This document shows, piece after piece, positions 1 through 6,593 of a stretch of DNA of 13,836 bases. The notes under the pieces were generated by a model. It was given only the letters and a program-made list of their open reading frames with translations, did no database searches and had not been told where the DNA came from. The stretch is taken from contig DUJX01000134.1 of NCBI GenBank assembly GCA_013329575.1, positions 1-13,836 on the forward strand. The letters run 5' to 3'. Source of the stretch: Halobacteria archaeon. Its GTDB lineage: Archaea; Halobacteriota; Methanoliparia; Methanoliparales; Methanoliparaceae. The first letter of the stretch is position 1. Every line of letters begins with the position of its first letter. The position numbers and the translations under genes were made by a program.

Positions 1-1024
1 CTGGACAACAATCAACACAGATACCACAACCGGTACAGGCATCCTCATCCAGCAACCAGACCATCCCGTTGACTATCTTTAAGACCTTGCCTCGTACAGG
101 ACATGCAACAACACAATCACCGCATGCATGGCATTTTTCAGGATCTATTTTTCTCTGTTTGAGCGGAGGACGCTTATTTTTGCCCTCTCGTCTTTCTATA
201 GCCTCGCTCCACGGACCGACGATCCCTTTTTCAAAATCTTCGATATCTACTTTAATAGCATTTACCGGGCAGACGAGTTCGCATTTTCCACAATAGATGC
301 AATAATCGTTGAACTTTGCCTCGCCTATCTCACGATGATAATTTACCAGAAGATTTAGGCCTGCTGCATATGAAACATTCTCCCCTATCAAGATAGGTTC
401 CACTGTATCCCACATCTTTGTCTTAGCCGCAAAAGATATATTTTTAGTAGGACAAGCATCGATGCACGTTCCGCATCCAACACATAGTTCTTGGTCGATC
501 TTGATGCTTCCACGCACAGGTTTTTTGACGGATATAACCTTAACATCACAACAAGCTGCCTCGCATCGTGCACAGTATATGCATAACTCCTCATCCCGTC
601 TTACTAATCCGTCTTTGGTCTTAGTAATCCCACCTTTAGGTATTTCAAAGACCAATGAATCTCTCGGGCACGCATCCAGACATTTTAGACAACGCTCGCA
701 TTTATTAACAAAATCCGCTGCAAAATCTCCTGATATGGTGGATTTATATTTTATTCCATCTATATCTAGTTCCAACGCATCAAAAGGACAGATAGTAGTA
801 CAGGTTTTACAAAAGACACATTTATCCATGTCAATGACGATATCACTCTTCTTCTCCGCACCGACCGCTACCATGGATATGGCATCCTGTGGGCATGACA
901 TTGCACAACTTCCACATCCACTACATTTTGCAAAGTCCAATGTCAATCTTCTCGTATCCTCTGGAGATCTTCTCTCCCATGTGACTTTATCTTCAGAAGG
1001 TAATACAGAAATAATTATTTGCAT
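1..1024 (-). CDS. Polyferredoxin with eight [4Fe-4S] motifs, FwdF/FmdF-like (3' end beyond window)
   Basis: Seen: reverse-strand frame open for 341 codons from ATG at 1024-1022 to the window edge, with no stop, so the C-terminus is missing. A GGTGA Shine-Dalgarno lies 6-7 nt before the ATG. Eight CxxCxxCxxxC motifs begin at about residues 34, 69, 109, 148, 181, 242, 298 and 330; seven are followed by Pro, while the fourth ends Cys-Cys. There is no signal peptide or membrane segment, so it should be cytosolic. Family knowledge: long polyferredoxins with eight clusters include FwdF/FmdF, which wires electrons into formylmethanofuran dehydrogenase, and hydrogenase partners such as MvhB, EhaP and EhbK. 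The N-terminal layout and the CPFDALE sequence after the second motif fit FwdF best by recall. Inference: an electron-wire subunit of C1 metabolism. The partner genes would lie left of the window. The polyferredoxin call is near certain; the FwdF assignment is moderate. Confidence 0.8.
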   Translation of the reverse strand, partial: MQIIISVLPSEDKVTWERRSPEDTRRLTLDFAKCSGCGSCAMSCPQDAISMVAVGAEKKSDIVIDMDKCVFCKTCTTICPFDALELDIDGIKYKSTISGDFAADFVNKCERCLKCLDACPRDSLVFEIPKGGITKTKDGLVRRDEELCIYCARCEAACCDVKVISVKKPVRGSIKIDQELCVGCGTCIDACPTKNISFAAKTKMWDTVEPILIGENVSYAAGLNLLVNYHREIGEAKFNDYCIYCGKCELVCPVNAIKVDIEDFEKGIVGPWSEAIERREGKNKRPPLKQRKIDPEKCHACGDCVVACPVRGKVLKIVNGMVWLLDEDACTGCGICVDCCP

Positions 1025-1213
1025 ATCATTCACCAAATTTATACATAGGATTACTTACCTATTATTAAAAATTTGTGTTTAAATAGTTTTGTTATATTTT
1101 TCTTGTAATGTTTTTATGTGTTTGGCGTATATTATCGATTAATTAAGAAAGATTAGAGAGATTGGCATGATTTAGATAGGACGAATGATGAGAAACAAAA
1201 GTAGAGATTATTT
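1025..1213. promoter_or_regulatory. Divergent intergenic region between polyferredoxin and priS
   Basis: AT-rich 189-nt spacer from which transcription must leave in both directions. I see no ORF of credible length, no tRNA and no strong inverted repeat. Several TATA-like stretches occur (1078-1085; around 1091-1098; around 1124-1131), so the start site for priS cannot be fixed by eye. A ten-codon reading frame at 1185-1217 ends on the priS start. Confidence 0.6.
1078..1085 (-). promoter_or_regulatory. Candidate TATA box for the polyferredoxin gene
   Basis: On the minus strand this reads TATTTAAA, close to the archaeal TATA consensus, with an A-rich stretch upstream that could serve as a BRE. 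A start about 25 nt downstream would fall near 1053 and give a leader of roughly 30 nt containing the GGTGA ribosome binding site. The same bases read TTTAAATA on the plus strand, so use by priS is possible. Confidence 0.35.
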
Positions 1214-2428
1214 ATGAACAGAAGATCGGATATATATAGGATAAGAAGATTTAATGAGTATTATACAAACCTGTTTAAAAATAAAGACTTCTTGTTATGC
1301 CTTCCTTCATCATTTAATGAGAGAGAATGGGGTTTTATACCTATAAAACGTCAAACAATTGGTAATATGTGGAGGCATCTCTCTTTTCAGAGTTTAGAGG
1401 AGATAGAAAGCTTTTTTTTAAAAAATACTCCGCTTCATCTTTATTATTCATCTGCCTATTATGAACACCCCGATATTAAAAAAATGGATGAAAAAGGATG
1501 GAAAGGAGCGGATCTAATATTTGATATAGACATGGATATAAAAAACGATTCAGATTATAGAAAAATGCTTTTACTGGCAAAAGATGAGGTTGTAAAATTA
1601 TACGATATTTTAAGAGGCGATTTTGGATTAAATGATATCCAGATTGTTTTTTCCGGAGGAAGAGGATATCATATACACGTAAGAGACAAATCGGTATTAG
1701 GGTTAAAAAGTAGAGAGAGAAGAGAGATAATAGATTATCTTTCTGCAAGTTCTCTCGACATAGATAATATCTTGAAGAGGAGAGAGGTTGTTGGAGGAAC
1801 CTACGGCGCAGAAAAAGGATATTATTATGAGATGGTAGATTCGTCGTGGGGGGAGCGAGTATGGAGTAGGGTTACGGATTTTTTGGATGAGATAATAAAT
1901 ATGACCGAGGATGATGCAATAAAAAAGATCAGAGAGTTAAAAATTGGAAAAAGGGATAGTTTTGTAAAAGATTTAAGCAGAAAAGATGCGTTAGAGATAT
2001 ATCAAATGTTAAAAGGATCAAATATTGTTGAACTGATGAGAAGAGATAGAAAAATAACGACAGATAAATTTACTAAAAACTTAATGAGACGAGTTGTAGA
2101 GAACGAGTTAAATATGCTTCCTTTGAACAAAATAAATACAGATGAGCCTGTAACTACGGATATAAAGAGATTGATAAGGTTACCTGGATCATTACATGGT
2201 GGAACCAGTCTTCAAGTCAAACCAGTAGATAATATCGATGATTTTGACCCGTTAAACGATGCGATAGTCTTTTCAGAAGAGTATAAGAAGATTATCTCTA
2301 AAGTAGATATAGATATATCAATGAAAGATAATACATATAATATAAAAAAGGGTGAGAATAATGCTCCCGAATTTGTATGTTTATTCTTAATATGTAGAGG
2401 ACTCGCCTATTTAGAAGATGATAGGTAG
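1214..2428 (+). CDS. priS: DNA primase small (catalytic) subunit PriS
   Basis: 404 aa, slightly above the usual 330-400 aa of archaeal PriS. It makes primers at replication forks together with PriL, which is not in the window. Seen: the catalytic acidic pair in LIFDIDMD (Asp104, Asp106), the nucleotide-binding SGGRGYHIHV stretch at 147-156, a probable third catalytic Asp near 310, and LIRLPGSLHGG at 320-330. All are hallmarks of the archaeo-eukaryotic primase small subunit. The C-terminal PEFVCLFLICRG is also family-like. The ATG at 1214 is the first start after an in-frame stop at 1202, but no convincing Shine-Dalgarno precedes it; a ten-codon frame overlaps it as ATGA, so coupled initiation is possible. 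It heads the co-directional block, with gins51 71 nt downstream, the usual euryarchaeal neighbour. Many Arg are AGA/AGG and many Ile are ATA. Confidence 0.96.
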   Translation: MNRRSDIYRIRRFNEYYTNLFKNKDFLLCLPSSFNEREWGFIPIKRQTIGNMWRHLSFQSLEEIESFFLKNTPLHLYYSSAYYEHPDIKKMDEKGWKGADLIFDIDMDIKNDSDYRKMLLLAKDEVVKLYDILRGDFGLNDIQIVFSGGRGYHIHVRDKSVLGLKSRERREIIDYLSASSLDIDNILKRREVVGGTYGAEKGYYYEMVDSSWGERVWSRVTDFLDEIINMTEDDAIKKIRELKIGKRDSFVKDLSRKDALEIYQMLKGSNIVELMRRDRKITTDKFTKNLMRRVVENELNMLPLNKINTDEPVTTDIKRLIRLPGSLHGGTSLQVKPVDNIDDFDPLNDAIVFSEEYKKIISKVDIDISMKDNTYNIKKGENNAPEFVCLFLICRGLAYLEDDR

Positions 2429-2499
2429 ATAAAATGGTCGGTAAATAAAAAGGATTGCATCAGGCCGATGGCGTGATGTTTACAAACCGGAGATTTGCA

Positions 2500-3189
2500 A
2501 TGAAAGAGATGGATATAATTTTATTGAAAGACCTGCTTGATAAAGAAAGATCGAAACAAGCACTTCAACCAGTAGATAAAGATTTATATAAAGAGATAAA
2601 AGAATATTTCAATAGGTTGAGGCGACAGATTAACGAGATAGGCGATGCAAGTAAAAAAAAACTTTTTTTGATAGATGAGCTCAATAGCGCGGAAAAAATT
2701 TTTAATTTTTTTTTCGAGAAAAGATTAGGCAAGATAATTAATATAGCCACGAGACTAGCAAAAGGAACGGATAGCCGGCAGAGTGCCGAGATTCAGAGAT
2801 CCACGAGTAGCAATATAAAATATTCTGATACCATCGATAATTTAACTACGTATGAGGAGAAGATATTAGACTTGTTGATCGAGAGCATAAGATCCGCGCG
2901 AGAGATTATGTTAAATGACATATACAAAGATGAGGAAGAAGAGTCCTCTACTTTGATAGAAAATATTGAGAAAAAGAGTGATAAGATATATACTGGCAGA
3001 GTAGTTGATAAGAATAAATATAGAAATGTCATCGTGCGTGCAATTGAAGATATCCCAGGATTTGTAGATATCGATAGAAAAAAATATATAATACGTAGAG
3101 AAGATATCGTAGTCTTATCTGATAAAGTTGCAGATATGTTATTAAAAAAAAACTTGGTTGTTAAGATAAATGCAATTATAGAGGATTGA
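2500..3189 (+). CDS. Archaeal GINS complex subunit (Gins51/Gins15 type)
   Basis: 229 aa from the ATG at 2500. This start is preferred because GGAG at 2489-2492 sits 7 nt upstream and the protein then begins [16 protein letters not shown], as in the family; a TTG at 2455 and ATGs at 2476 and 2509 are in the same frame. Family knowledge: GINS joins MCM and Cdc45/GAN in the replicative helicase and also contacts primase. Seen: a helical A domain (about 1-140), an acidic linker (about 141-165) and a C-terminal B domain (about 172-225) with the [12 protein letters not shown] and REDIVVL segments. The A-then-B order defines the Gins51 class rather than Gins23. Adjacency to priS is the classic euryarchaeal arrangement. 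rpl44e follows after a few bases, so the replication pair probably shares a transcript with ribosomal genes. Confidence 0.88.
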   Translation: MKEMDIILLKDLLDKERSKQALQPVDKDLYKEIKEYFNRLRRQINEIGDASKKKLFLIDELNSAEKIFNFFFEKRLGKIINIATRLAKGTDSRQSAEIQRSTSSNIKYSDTIDNLTTYEEKILDLLIESIRSAREIMLNDIYKDEEEESSTLIENIEKKSDKIYTGRVVDKNKYRNVIVRAIEDIPGFVDIDRKKYIIRREDIVVLSDKVADMLLKKNLVVKINAIIED

Positions 3190-3194
3190 TTAAA

Positions 3195-3473
3195 TTGAAG
3201 ATGCCTAAAAAGATAAATACATATTGTCCATATTGTAAAAAAAAGACAGAACATACCATAGAACGGGTTAAAAAAGGTTCCCAATCAGGCCTGAAATGGA
3301 TTAATAGACAAAAACGCAGACGGGGCGGTATAGGGAACATGGGTAAGTTTTCTAAGGTTCCGGGAGGAGACAAACCGACTAAACGAATCAACGTAAGGTA
3401 TAGATGCAACGAGTGTAAAAAAGCGCATCTCCGTAAGGGATTCAGAGTCTCCAAGTTTGAATTGGAAGAATAA
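3195..3473 (+). CDS. rpl44e: 50S ribosomal protein L44e
   Basis: 92 aa, matching the usual archaeal length of about 92-94. It is a zinc-binding large-subunit protein near the E site (eukaryotic eL42). Seen: CPYC at residues 11-14 and CNEC at 71-74 form the Cys4 zinc site; the basic middle contains [15 protein letters not shown] and [10 protein letters not shown]. The TTG at 3195 is chosen because it yields the family N-terminus [14 protein letters not shown] and has GAGG at 3181-3184 about 10 nt upstream. A TTG at 3186 and the ATG at 3201 are alternatives. It starts 5 nt after the GINS stop, and that stop region doubles as its ribosome binding site. Confidence 0.96.
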   Translation: MKMPKKINTYCPYCKKKTEHTIERVKKGSQSGLKWINRQKRRRGGIGNMGKFSKVPGGDKPTKRINVRYRCNECKKAHLRKGFRVSKFELEE

Positions 3474-3524
3474 TCGATCATAGTATAAAAATAAAAAATA
3501 TTTTTGATAATGGAGGAATTATTG

Positions 3525-3713
3525 ATGAGGAGTAGAGAGAAGACAGTAAGAAGCAGATTCTTAAAGGTAAAATGTGGAGATTGCGAGAATGAACAGATCG
3601 TATTTGATAGAGCCACTACGACAGTTAAATGTGCTATCTGTGGAAGAACATTGGTAGAACCAACAGGAGGTAAAGCACGAATAACTGCAGAGATAAAGGA
3701 AGTTTTGGAGTGA
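3525..3713 (+). CDS. rps27e: 30S ribosomal protein S27e
   Basis: 62 aa, normal for archaeal S27e. It is a small zinc-ribbon protein of the small subunit (eS27). Seen: CGDC at 17-20 and CAIC at 36-39 form the Cys4 zinc site, followed by the family sequence [12 protein letters not shown]. The ATG at 3525 is chosen because GGAGG at 3512-3516 lies about 8 nt upstream and because the protein then starts [17 protein letters not shown]; a longer frame exists from 3504. L44e, S27e and aIF2-alpha adjacent in this order is a widely conserved archaeal cluster. The next gene begins 4 nt after the stop. Confidence 0.96.
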   Translation: MRSREKTVRSRFLKVKCGDCENEQIVFDRATTTVKCAICGRTLVEPTGGKARITAEIKEVLE

Positions 3714-3717
3714 TCTT

Positions 3718-4509
3718 TTGGTGCTTAAAGATAAATGGCCTGAGGAAGGAGAACTAGTAGTAGGTGTAATCTCAAAAGTGGAGAACTTTGGGGCTTTTGT
3801 CGAATTAGACGAGTTCGGTAAGAAGAAAGGATTGATTCATATATCCGAGATAGCACCTGGTTGGATCAAGCATATAAGAGATCATGTAAAAGAGGGGCAA
3901 CGGGTAGTCTGTAAAGTTTTAGAGGTAGATCCTAGCAGAGGACGAATCGAGTTATCTTTAAAAGATGTCAACGAACACCAATCTAGAGAAAGGATGCAGA
4001 TTTGGAAGAACGAGCAAAAGGCTATAAAATGGCTCGAATTAATTGCAGAAAGATTAGAAAGAGACAAAAAAGAGTTTGTTGAAGAGATAGGACAGAAACT
4101 TTATGATCATTTCTCAGGAATATTTTATGCCTTTGATGAAGCGTTTGAGAAAGGAAAAAAGGCTTTTGACGGATTAGATATCGATGAAGAGATAATCGAT
4201 GAGATTTTGGTGACGGCACAGACAAACATCAAAAGTCCTTTGGTAAAAATCTCTGCATATGTAATGCTCCGCACTATCCATCCAGACGGGGTAGAGATAA
4301 TTAAAAAAGCGTTGAAGAGTGCAAAGAAAGTAACGCGACGGAAGGATATAATGCTTGATATCAAGTATATCGGTGCGCCGAGATATTCCATCGTAGTAGA
4401 GGCAGCAGATTATAAAAATGCTGAAAAAATTTTAAAGAAAGCTGCCGATAAAGCAATAGAGATCATCAAAAAGAACGATGGGGAAGGGACTATTATAGAG
4501 ACCCGATAA
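3718..4509 (+). CDS. eif2a: Translation initiation factor aIF2 subunit alpha
   Basis: 263 aa, within the usual archaeal range. It is the alpha subunit of the heterotrimeric aIF2 that carries initiator Met-tRNA to the small subunit. Seen: an S1/OB RNA-binding domain (about 10-83; GVISKVENFGAFVELDEF and SRGRIELSLKDV), a helical domain (about 84-172, with IWKNEQKAIKWLE) and a C-terminal alpha/beta domain (about 173-263, containing the IGAPRYSIVVEAADY segment) that contacts the gamma subunit. The start is TTG 3718 or GTG 3721; the preceding GGAGTGATC (3707-3715) resembles a Shine-Dalgarno and overlaps the S27e stop, so translation is probably coupled. nop10 follows after 55 nt, the usual neighbour. 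Confidence 0.96.
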   Translation: MVLKDKWPEEGELVVGVISKVENFGAFVELDEFGKKKGLIHISEIAPGWIKHIRDHVKEGQRVVCKVLEVDPSRGRIELSLKDVNEHQSRERMQIWKNEQKAIKWLELIAERLERDKKEFVEEIGQKLYDHFSGIFYAFDEAFEKGKKAFDGLDIDEEIIDEILVTAQTNIKSPLVKISAYVMLRTIHPDGVEIIKKALKSAKKVTRRKDIMLDIKYIGAPRYSIVVEAADYKNAEKILKKAADKAIEIIKKNDGEGTIIETR

Positions 4510-4564
4510 ACTATATCTTTATTAATAAAAACAAACTATTAATCATTCAATAAAAATATTAAAG

Positions 4565-4750
4565 ATGAGATCTAAACTCCGTAAATGTCCTGAGTGTGGC
4601 GGATATACTCTAAAAGAGGATTGTCCTATCTGCAGGAGAAAAACTTTCGATCCGATTCCAGCCAAGTTTTCTCCTGAGGATCCGTATGGGATATACAGAA
4701 GAAGATTGAGATATAAAGAGTATTATGGTGATAAGAATGGATGTAATTAA
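4565..4750 (+). CDS. nop10: H/ACA ribonucleoprotein protein Nop10
   Basis: 61 aa, typical for archaeal Nop10. It is a core protein of H/ACA guide RNPs, binding Cbf5 and helping position rRNA for pseudouridylation. Seen: an N-terminal zinc ribbon with C8, C11, C20 and C23, then the linear Cbf5-binding segment with PIPAKFSPEDPYGIYRR. The ATG at 4565 is the only sensible start; the Shine-Dalgarno is weak. The preceding 55 nt are very AT-rich with no clear structure. The 3' end overlaps the next gene by 14-26 nt, so the two are probably cotranslated. Confidence 0.95.
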   Translation: MRSKLRKCPECGGYTLKEDCPICRRKTFDPIPAKFSPEDPYGIYRRRLRYKEYYGDKNGCN

Positions 4751-5504
4751 AAAAGAGATAGAAAAAGTTGATTTAAAAGATCCTATTTATATAGAGGGAC
4801 TTCCTGGGGTAGGATACGTTGGAAAACTGGTCGTAGATCATTTGATCAAAGAATTGCATGCAAAAAAGATTATAGAAATTTATTCAAAGTATTTTCCTCC
4901 GCAGGTTTTAATTGATAGTAACTCGATAGCACACTTGGTCAAGAACGAGGTTTATGCATGGAAGAATGATCAAGGGGGTAATGACTTGTTGTTCCTCGCC
5001 GGAGATTTCCAGAGCGTATCTTCGGAGGGGCATTATGAACTAACCGACGCTTATTTAGATATAGCAGAAGAGTATAATGTAAAAAGAATATATACGATCG
5101 GAGGATACGGTGTTGGTTATATCCTTGAAAAACCATCTATAATATGTGCAGTAAACAACGAGAGTTTGTTGGATGAGTTAAAAAATTATAATGTCGAGTT
5201 TAAAGAGGAGGAACCTGGTGGAGGAATTGTCGGTGCTGCTGGGTTAATGCTCGGTTTAGGAGCACTGCGTGGTTTTGAAGGAATATGCCTTATGGGAGTC
5301 ACCTCTGGTTACCTCGTAGATCCGAAGAGCGCACAAGAGGTTATAAAGATACTCTGTCGCATACTCAATATCGAGGTAAGCTTAAAGGATTTAGAGAAGA
5401 GAGCGGAAGATATGGAAGAGATAATAAAGAAATTAAAAGAGGCAGAGTATACATCAAAAGGCGCTGTAAAGGGGAAAGACGAGTCTTTTGGATATTACAT
5501 ATAA
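4737..5504 (+). CDS. PAC2-family proteasome assembly chaperone (PbaA/PbaB-like)
   Basis: 255 aa from the ATG at 4737, chosen because GGTGAT (4727-4732) sits 4 nt upstream; an in-frame ATG at 4725 would add four residues. Seen: the PAC2 N-terminal signature IYIEGLPGVGYVGKLVVDHL (about 17-36), YFPPQVLID (52-60), a Rossmann-like core with TIGGYGVG (120-127), a glycine-rich GGGIVGAAGLMLGLGAL (161-177) and a Lys/Glu-rich helical tail (about 215-240). The last three residues, Tyr-Tyr-Ile, fit the hydrophobic-Tyr-X pattern that proteasome partners insert into alpha-ring pockets. Family knowledge: archaeal PbaA and PbaB relate to eukaryotic Pac1-Pac2. Inference: a proteasome assembly or activator factor. 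It ends the block; a 195-nt spacer follows. Confidence 0.88.
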   Translation: MDVIKKEIEKVDLKDPIYIEGLPGVGYVGKLVVDHLIKELHAKKIIEIYSKYFPPQVLIDSNSIAHLVKNEVYAWKNDQGGNDLLFLAGDFQSVSSEGHYELTDAYLDIAEEYNVKRIYTIGGYGVGYILEKPSIICAVNNESLLDELKNYNVEFKEEEPGGGIVGAAGLMLGLGALRGFEGICLMGVTSGYLVDPKSAQEVIKILCRILNIEVSLKDLEKRAEDMEEIIKKLKEAEYTSKGAVKGKDESFGYYI

Positions 5505-5583
5505 TGTATGTAAAACAAGTCTTGTATAGATTTTATACACATTAAAATTTTTAGATAGATCAGGATGTACACATAAAAATTAT

Positions 5584-5655
5584 CTGGTTTAGATATCTTT
5601 TATTGGGAAGAGGCTAAGAAATATAGAAGAATTATAAAAGATCTTCTTAAACCAG
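5584..5655. repeat. Long imperfect inverted repeat / hairpin
   Basis: The left arm CTGGTTTA (5584-5591) pairs perfectly with TAAACCAG (5648-5655). After a small asymmetric internal loop (5592-5594 against 5643-5647), ATCTTTTAT (5595-5603) pairs with ATAAAAGAT (5634-5642). This gives 17 base pairs around a 30-nt apical loop. It lies between the PAC2 stop and the kinase start. It could be an RNA hairpin in the 3' or 5' untranslated region, or a protein-binding palindrome; the right arm overlaps the best TATA candidate for the kinase gene. Confidence 0.6.
5632..5639 (+). promoter_or_regulatory. Candidate TATA box for isopentenyl phosphate kinase gene
   Basis: TTATAAAA preceded by purine-rich GAAGAA that could act as a BRE. 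Transcription from about 5663 would leave a leader of roughly 37 nt. It overlaps the right arm of the 5584-5655 inverted repeat, so a factor bound there could affect initiation. Confidence 0.35.
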
Positions 5656-5699
5656 GGTAGATTTTTGACAATATCCAAAATTACGAAGTGTAACCATCT

Positions 5700-6470
5700 A
5701 TGAAGACATTGTTGAAGATTGGCGGTAGTATATTGACAAAAGCGGATGGCGCAAAGGTCGTTGTATCATCGCTCAAACGCATCGCTAAAGAGATATCATC
5801 GGCATGGCAGGATTGTTATGTCGGAGGGATCAACAAACTTGTTCTGGTGCACGGTGCCGGTTATTGTGGCCATCCCGAGGCAGATAAATATAAACTTAAT
5901 GAAGGATTGACCGATACAAAAGGGATCTATGATACACATCGGGCGGTATCAAAGCTTAATAGCATATTCCTGGACATTCTGTCTGATGAGGGGCTTTCAG
6001 TAGTTCCTATCCATCCGTTGAACATGATCGCTGCGAATGATGGTAGAATAATTTATCTCGATCTTAATTGTATAGATAAAGCGTTGCGCAACGATATCCT
6101 TCCTGTGATTCATGGTGATGTGGTCTTTGATGATACGAGAGGATGCTGTATAGTCTCGGGCGACCAGATTATAAACTATCTGGCAAGGAGATTAGATGTT
6201 GATAAGGTAGGTTTAGCCACAAACGTAGACGGGGTCTATCTTAACGGCACATTTTTAGAGAAGATAAACAATGAGAACATACAGATGGTATTTAATCAAA
6301 AATACCTGCCTGGTAAGACGCATGACGTGACGGGTGGAATGCTGGGCAAGATAAAAGAGTTATGGGATCTGCCCGTCGAGAGTATTATATTCAATGGGCA
6401 AGTAGATGGAAATATACGGCAGTTTTTAGCCGGAGAAAACTTGAAAGGGACGGTTATACGTAGAATCTGA
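5700..6470 (+). CDS. Isopentenyl phosphate kinase (archaeal mevalonate pathway)
   Basis: 256 aa, normal for the family. It phosphorylates isopentenyl phosphate to isopentenyl diphosphate with ATP, the last step of the archaeal alternative mevalonate route to ether-lipid side chains; cytosolic. Seen: the amino acid kinase fold signature LLKIGGSILT (Lys6, Gly8, Gly9, Ser10), HGAGYCGHPEA (51-61) with the His of the GHP motif (His58) expected to bind substrate phosphate, HGDVVFD (138-144), SGDQI (153-157), ATNVDGVY (173-180) and TGGMLGKIKE (211-220). The GHP motif separates it from glutamate-5-kinase, aspartokinase and UMP kinase relatives. The usual family text reads HGAGSFGHP, so the Tyr-Cys here is a small variation. 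The Shine-Dalgarno before ATG 5700 is weak. Its base composition looks somewhat richer in GC than priS and gins51. Confidence 0.92.
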   Translation: MKTLLKIGGSILTKADGAKVVVSSLKRIAKEISSAWQDCYVGGINKLVLVHGAGYCGHPEADKYKLNEGLTDTKGIYDTHRAVSKLNSIFLDILSDEGLSVVPIHPLNMIAANDGRIIYLDLNCIDKALRNDILPVIHGDVVFDDTRGCCIVSGDQIINYLARRLDVDKVGLATNVDGVYLNGTFLEKINNENIQMVFNQKYLPGKTHDVTGGMLGKIKELWDLPVESIIFNGQVDGNIRQFLAGENLKGTVIRRI

Positions 6471-6593
6471 CGATTCTCACATTAGATTCTTTGATCTGTG
6501 ACTTTCAACCATAAGAATATGCAGATGGGGTTTATGCCTGTCGGGATTGAAAAACATCTGTTTTAAAATTAAATTAAAAAATGTCGTGTGAAG
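6471..6593. other. Intergenic region before the hexuloisomerase gene
   Basis: A 123-nt spacer that holds a degenerate copy of the hairpin module found between ilvN and ilvC (listed separately), followed by an AT-rich stretch (6561-6582) that ends just before the start codon. Confidence 0.6.
6487..6566 (+). repeat. Degenerate copy of the ilvC-leader hairpin module
   Basis: This 80-nt block begins TTCTTT like the modules at 11981 and 12123 and ends with GGATTGAAAAACAT (6544-6557) followed by CTGTTTTAA, almost matching the end of module 2 (12189-12212). Similarity is clear by eye from GCAG at 6521 through GGTTTA, CCT and the terminal stem, and weak before that. The terminal stem AAAACA (6551-6556) / TGTTTT (6559-6564) is kept; the upstream stems are largely lost. 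It ends 27 nt before the next start codon, comparable to the 19 nt before ilvC. Confidence 0.55.

Larger units (their letters stand above)
5505..5699. other. Intergenic region between PAC2 gene and isopentenyl phosphate kinase gene
   Basis: The 195-nt spacer contains a T-rich stretch after the PAC2 stop (around 5545-5551), a small palindrome ACAAG-T-CTTGT around 5515-5525, a long imperfect hairpin at 5584-5655 and a TATA-like box at 5632-5639. No complete gene is present. Codons 5580-5657 read like protein (ending LLKPG) but have no start codon and no room upstream. Confidence 0.55.

Noticed and set aside
462..1082. 206-codon plus-strand ORF
   Set aside because: It is antisense to the polyferredoxin; its many His/Ser/Thr codons are the complement of Cys-rich motifs, and the minus-strand frame has eight intact cluster motifs.
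1185..1217. C/D box guide RNA (ATGATGA resembles a C box)
   Set aside because: No D box CTGA at a suitable distance and no terminal stem.
2455..2499. Upstream TTG/ATG starts for gins51
   Set aside because: They add a segment with no family resemblance, and the ribosome binding site is too close to the TTG; the ATG at 2500 has GGAG at good spacing.
2793..3284. 163-codon minus-strand ORF
   Set aside because: It is antisense to gins51 and rpl44e, with Ser/Ile/Phe-rich text typical of a complement frame.
5285..5545. 86-codon plus-strand ORF overlapping the end of the PAC2 gene
   Set aside because: It is a shifted frame of the PAC2 gene with Arg/Lys-rich text and no ribosome binding site.
5580..5693. 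Pyrrolysine-type read-through of the TAG at 5658
   Set aside because: No start codon, no recognisable protein family, and TAG also serves as the ordinary stop of priS in this window.
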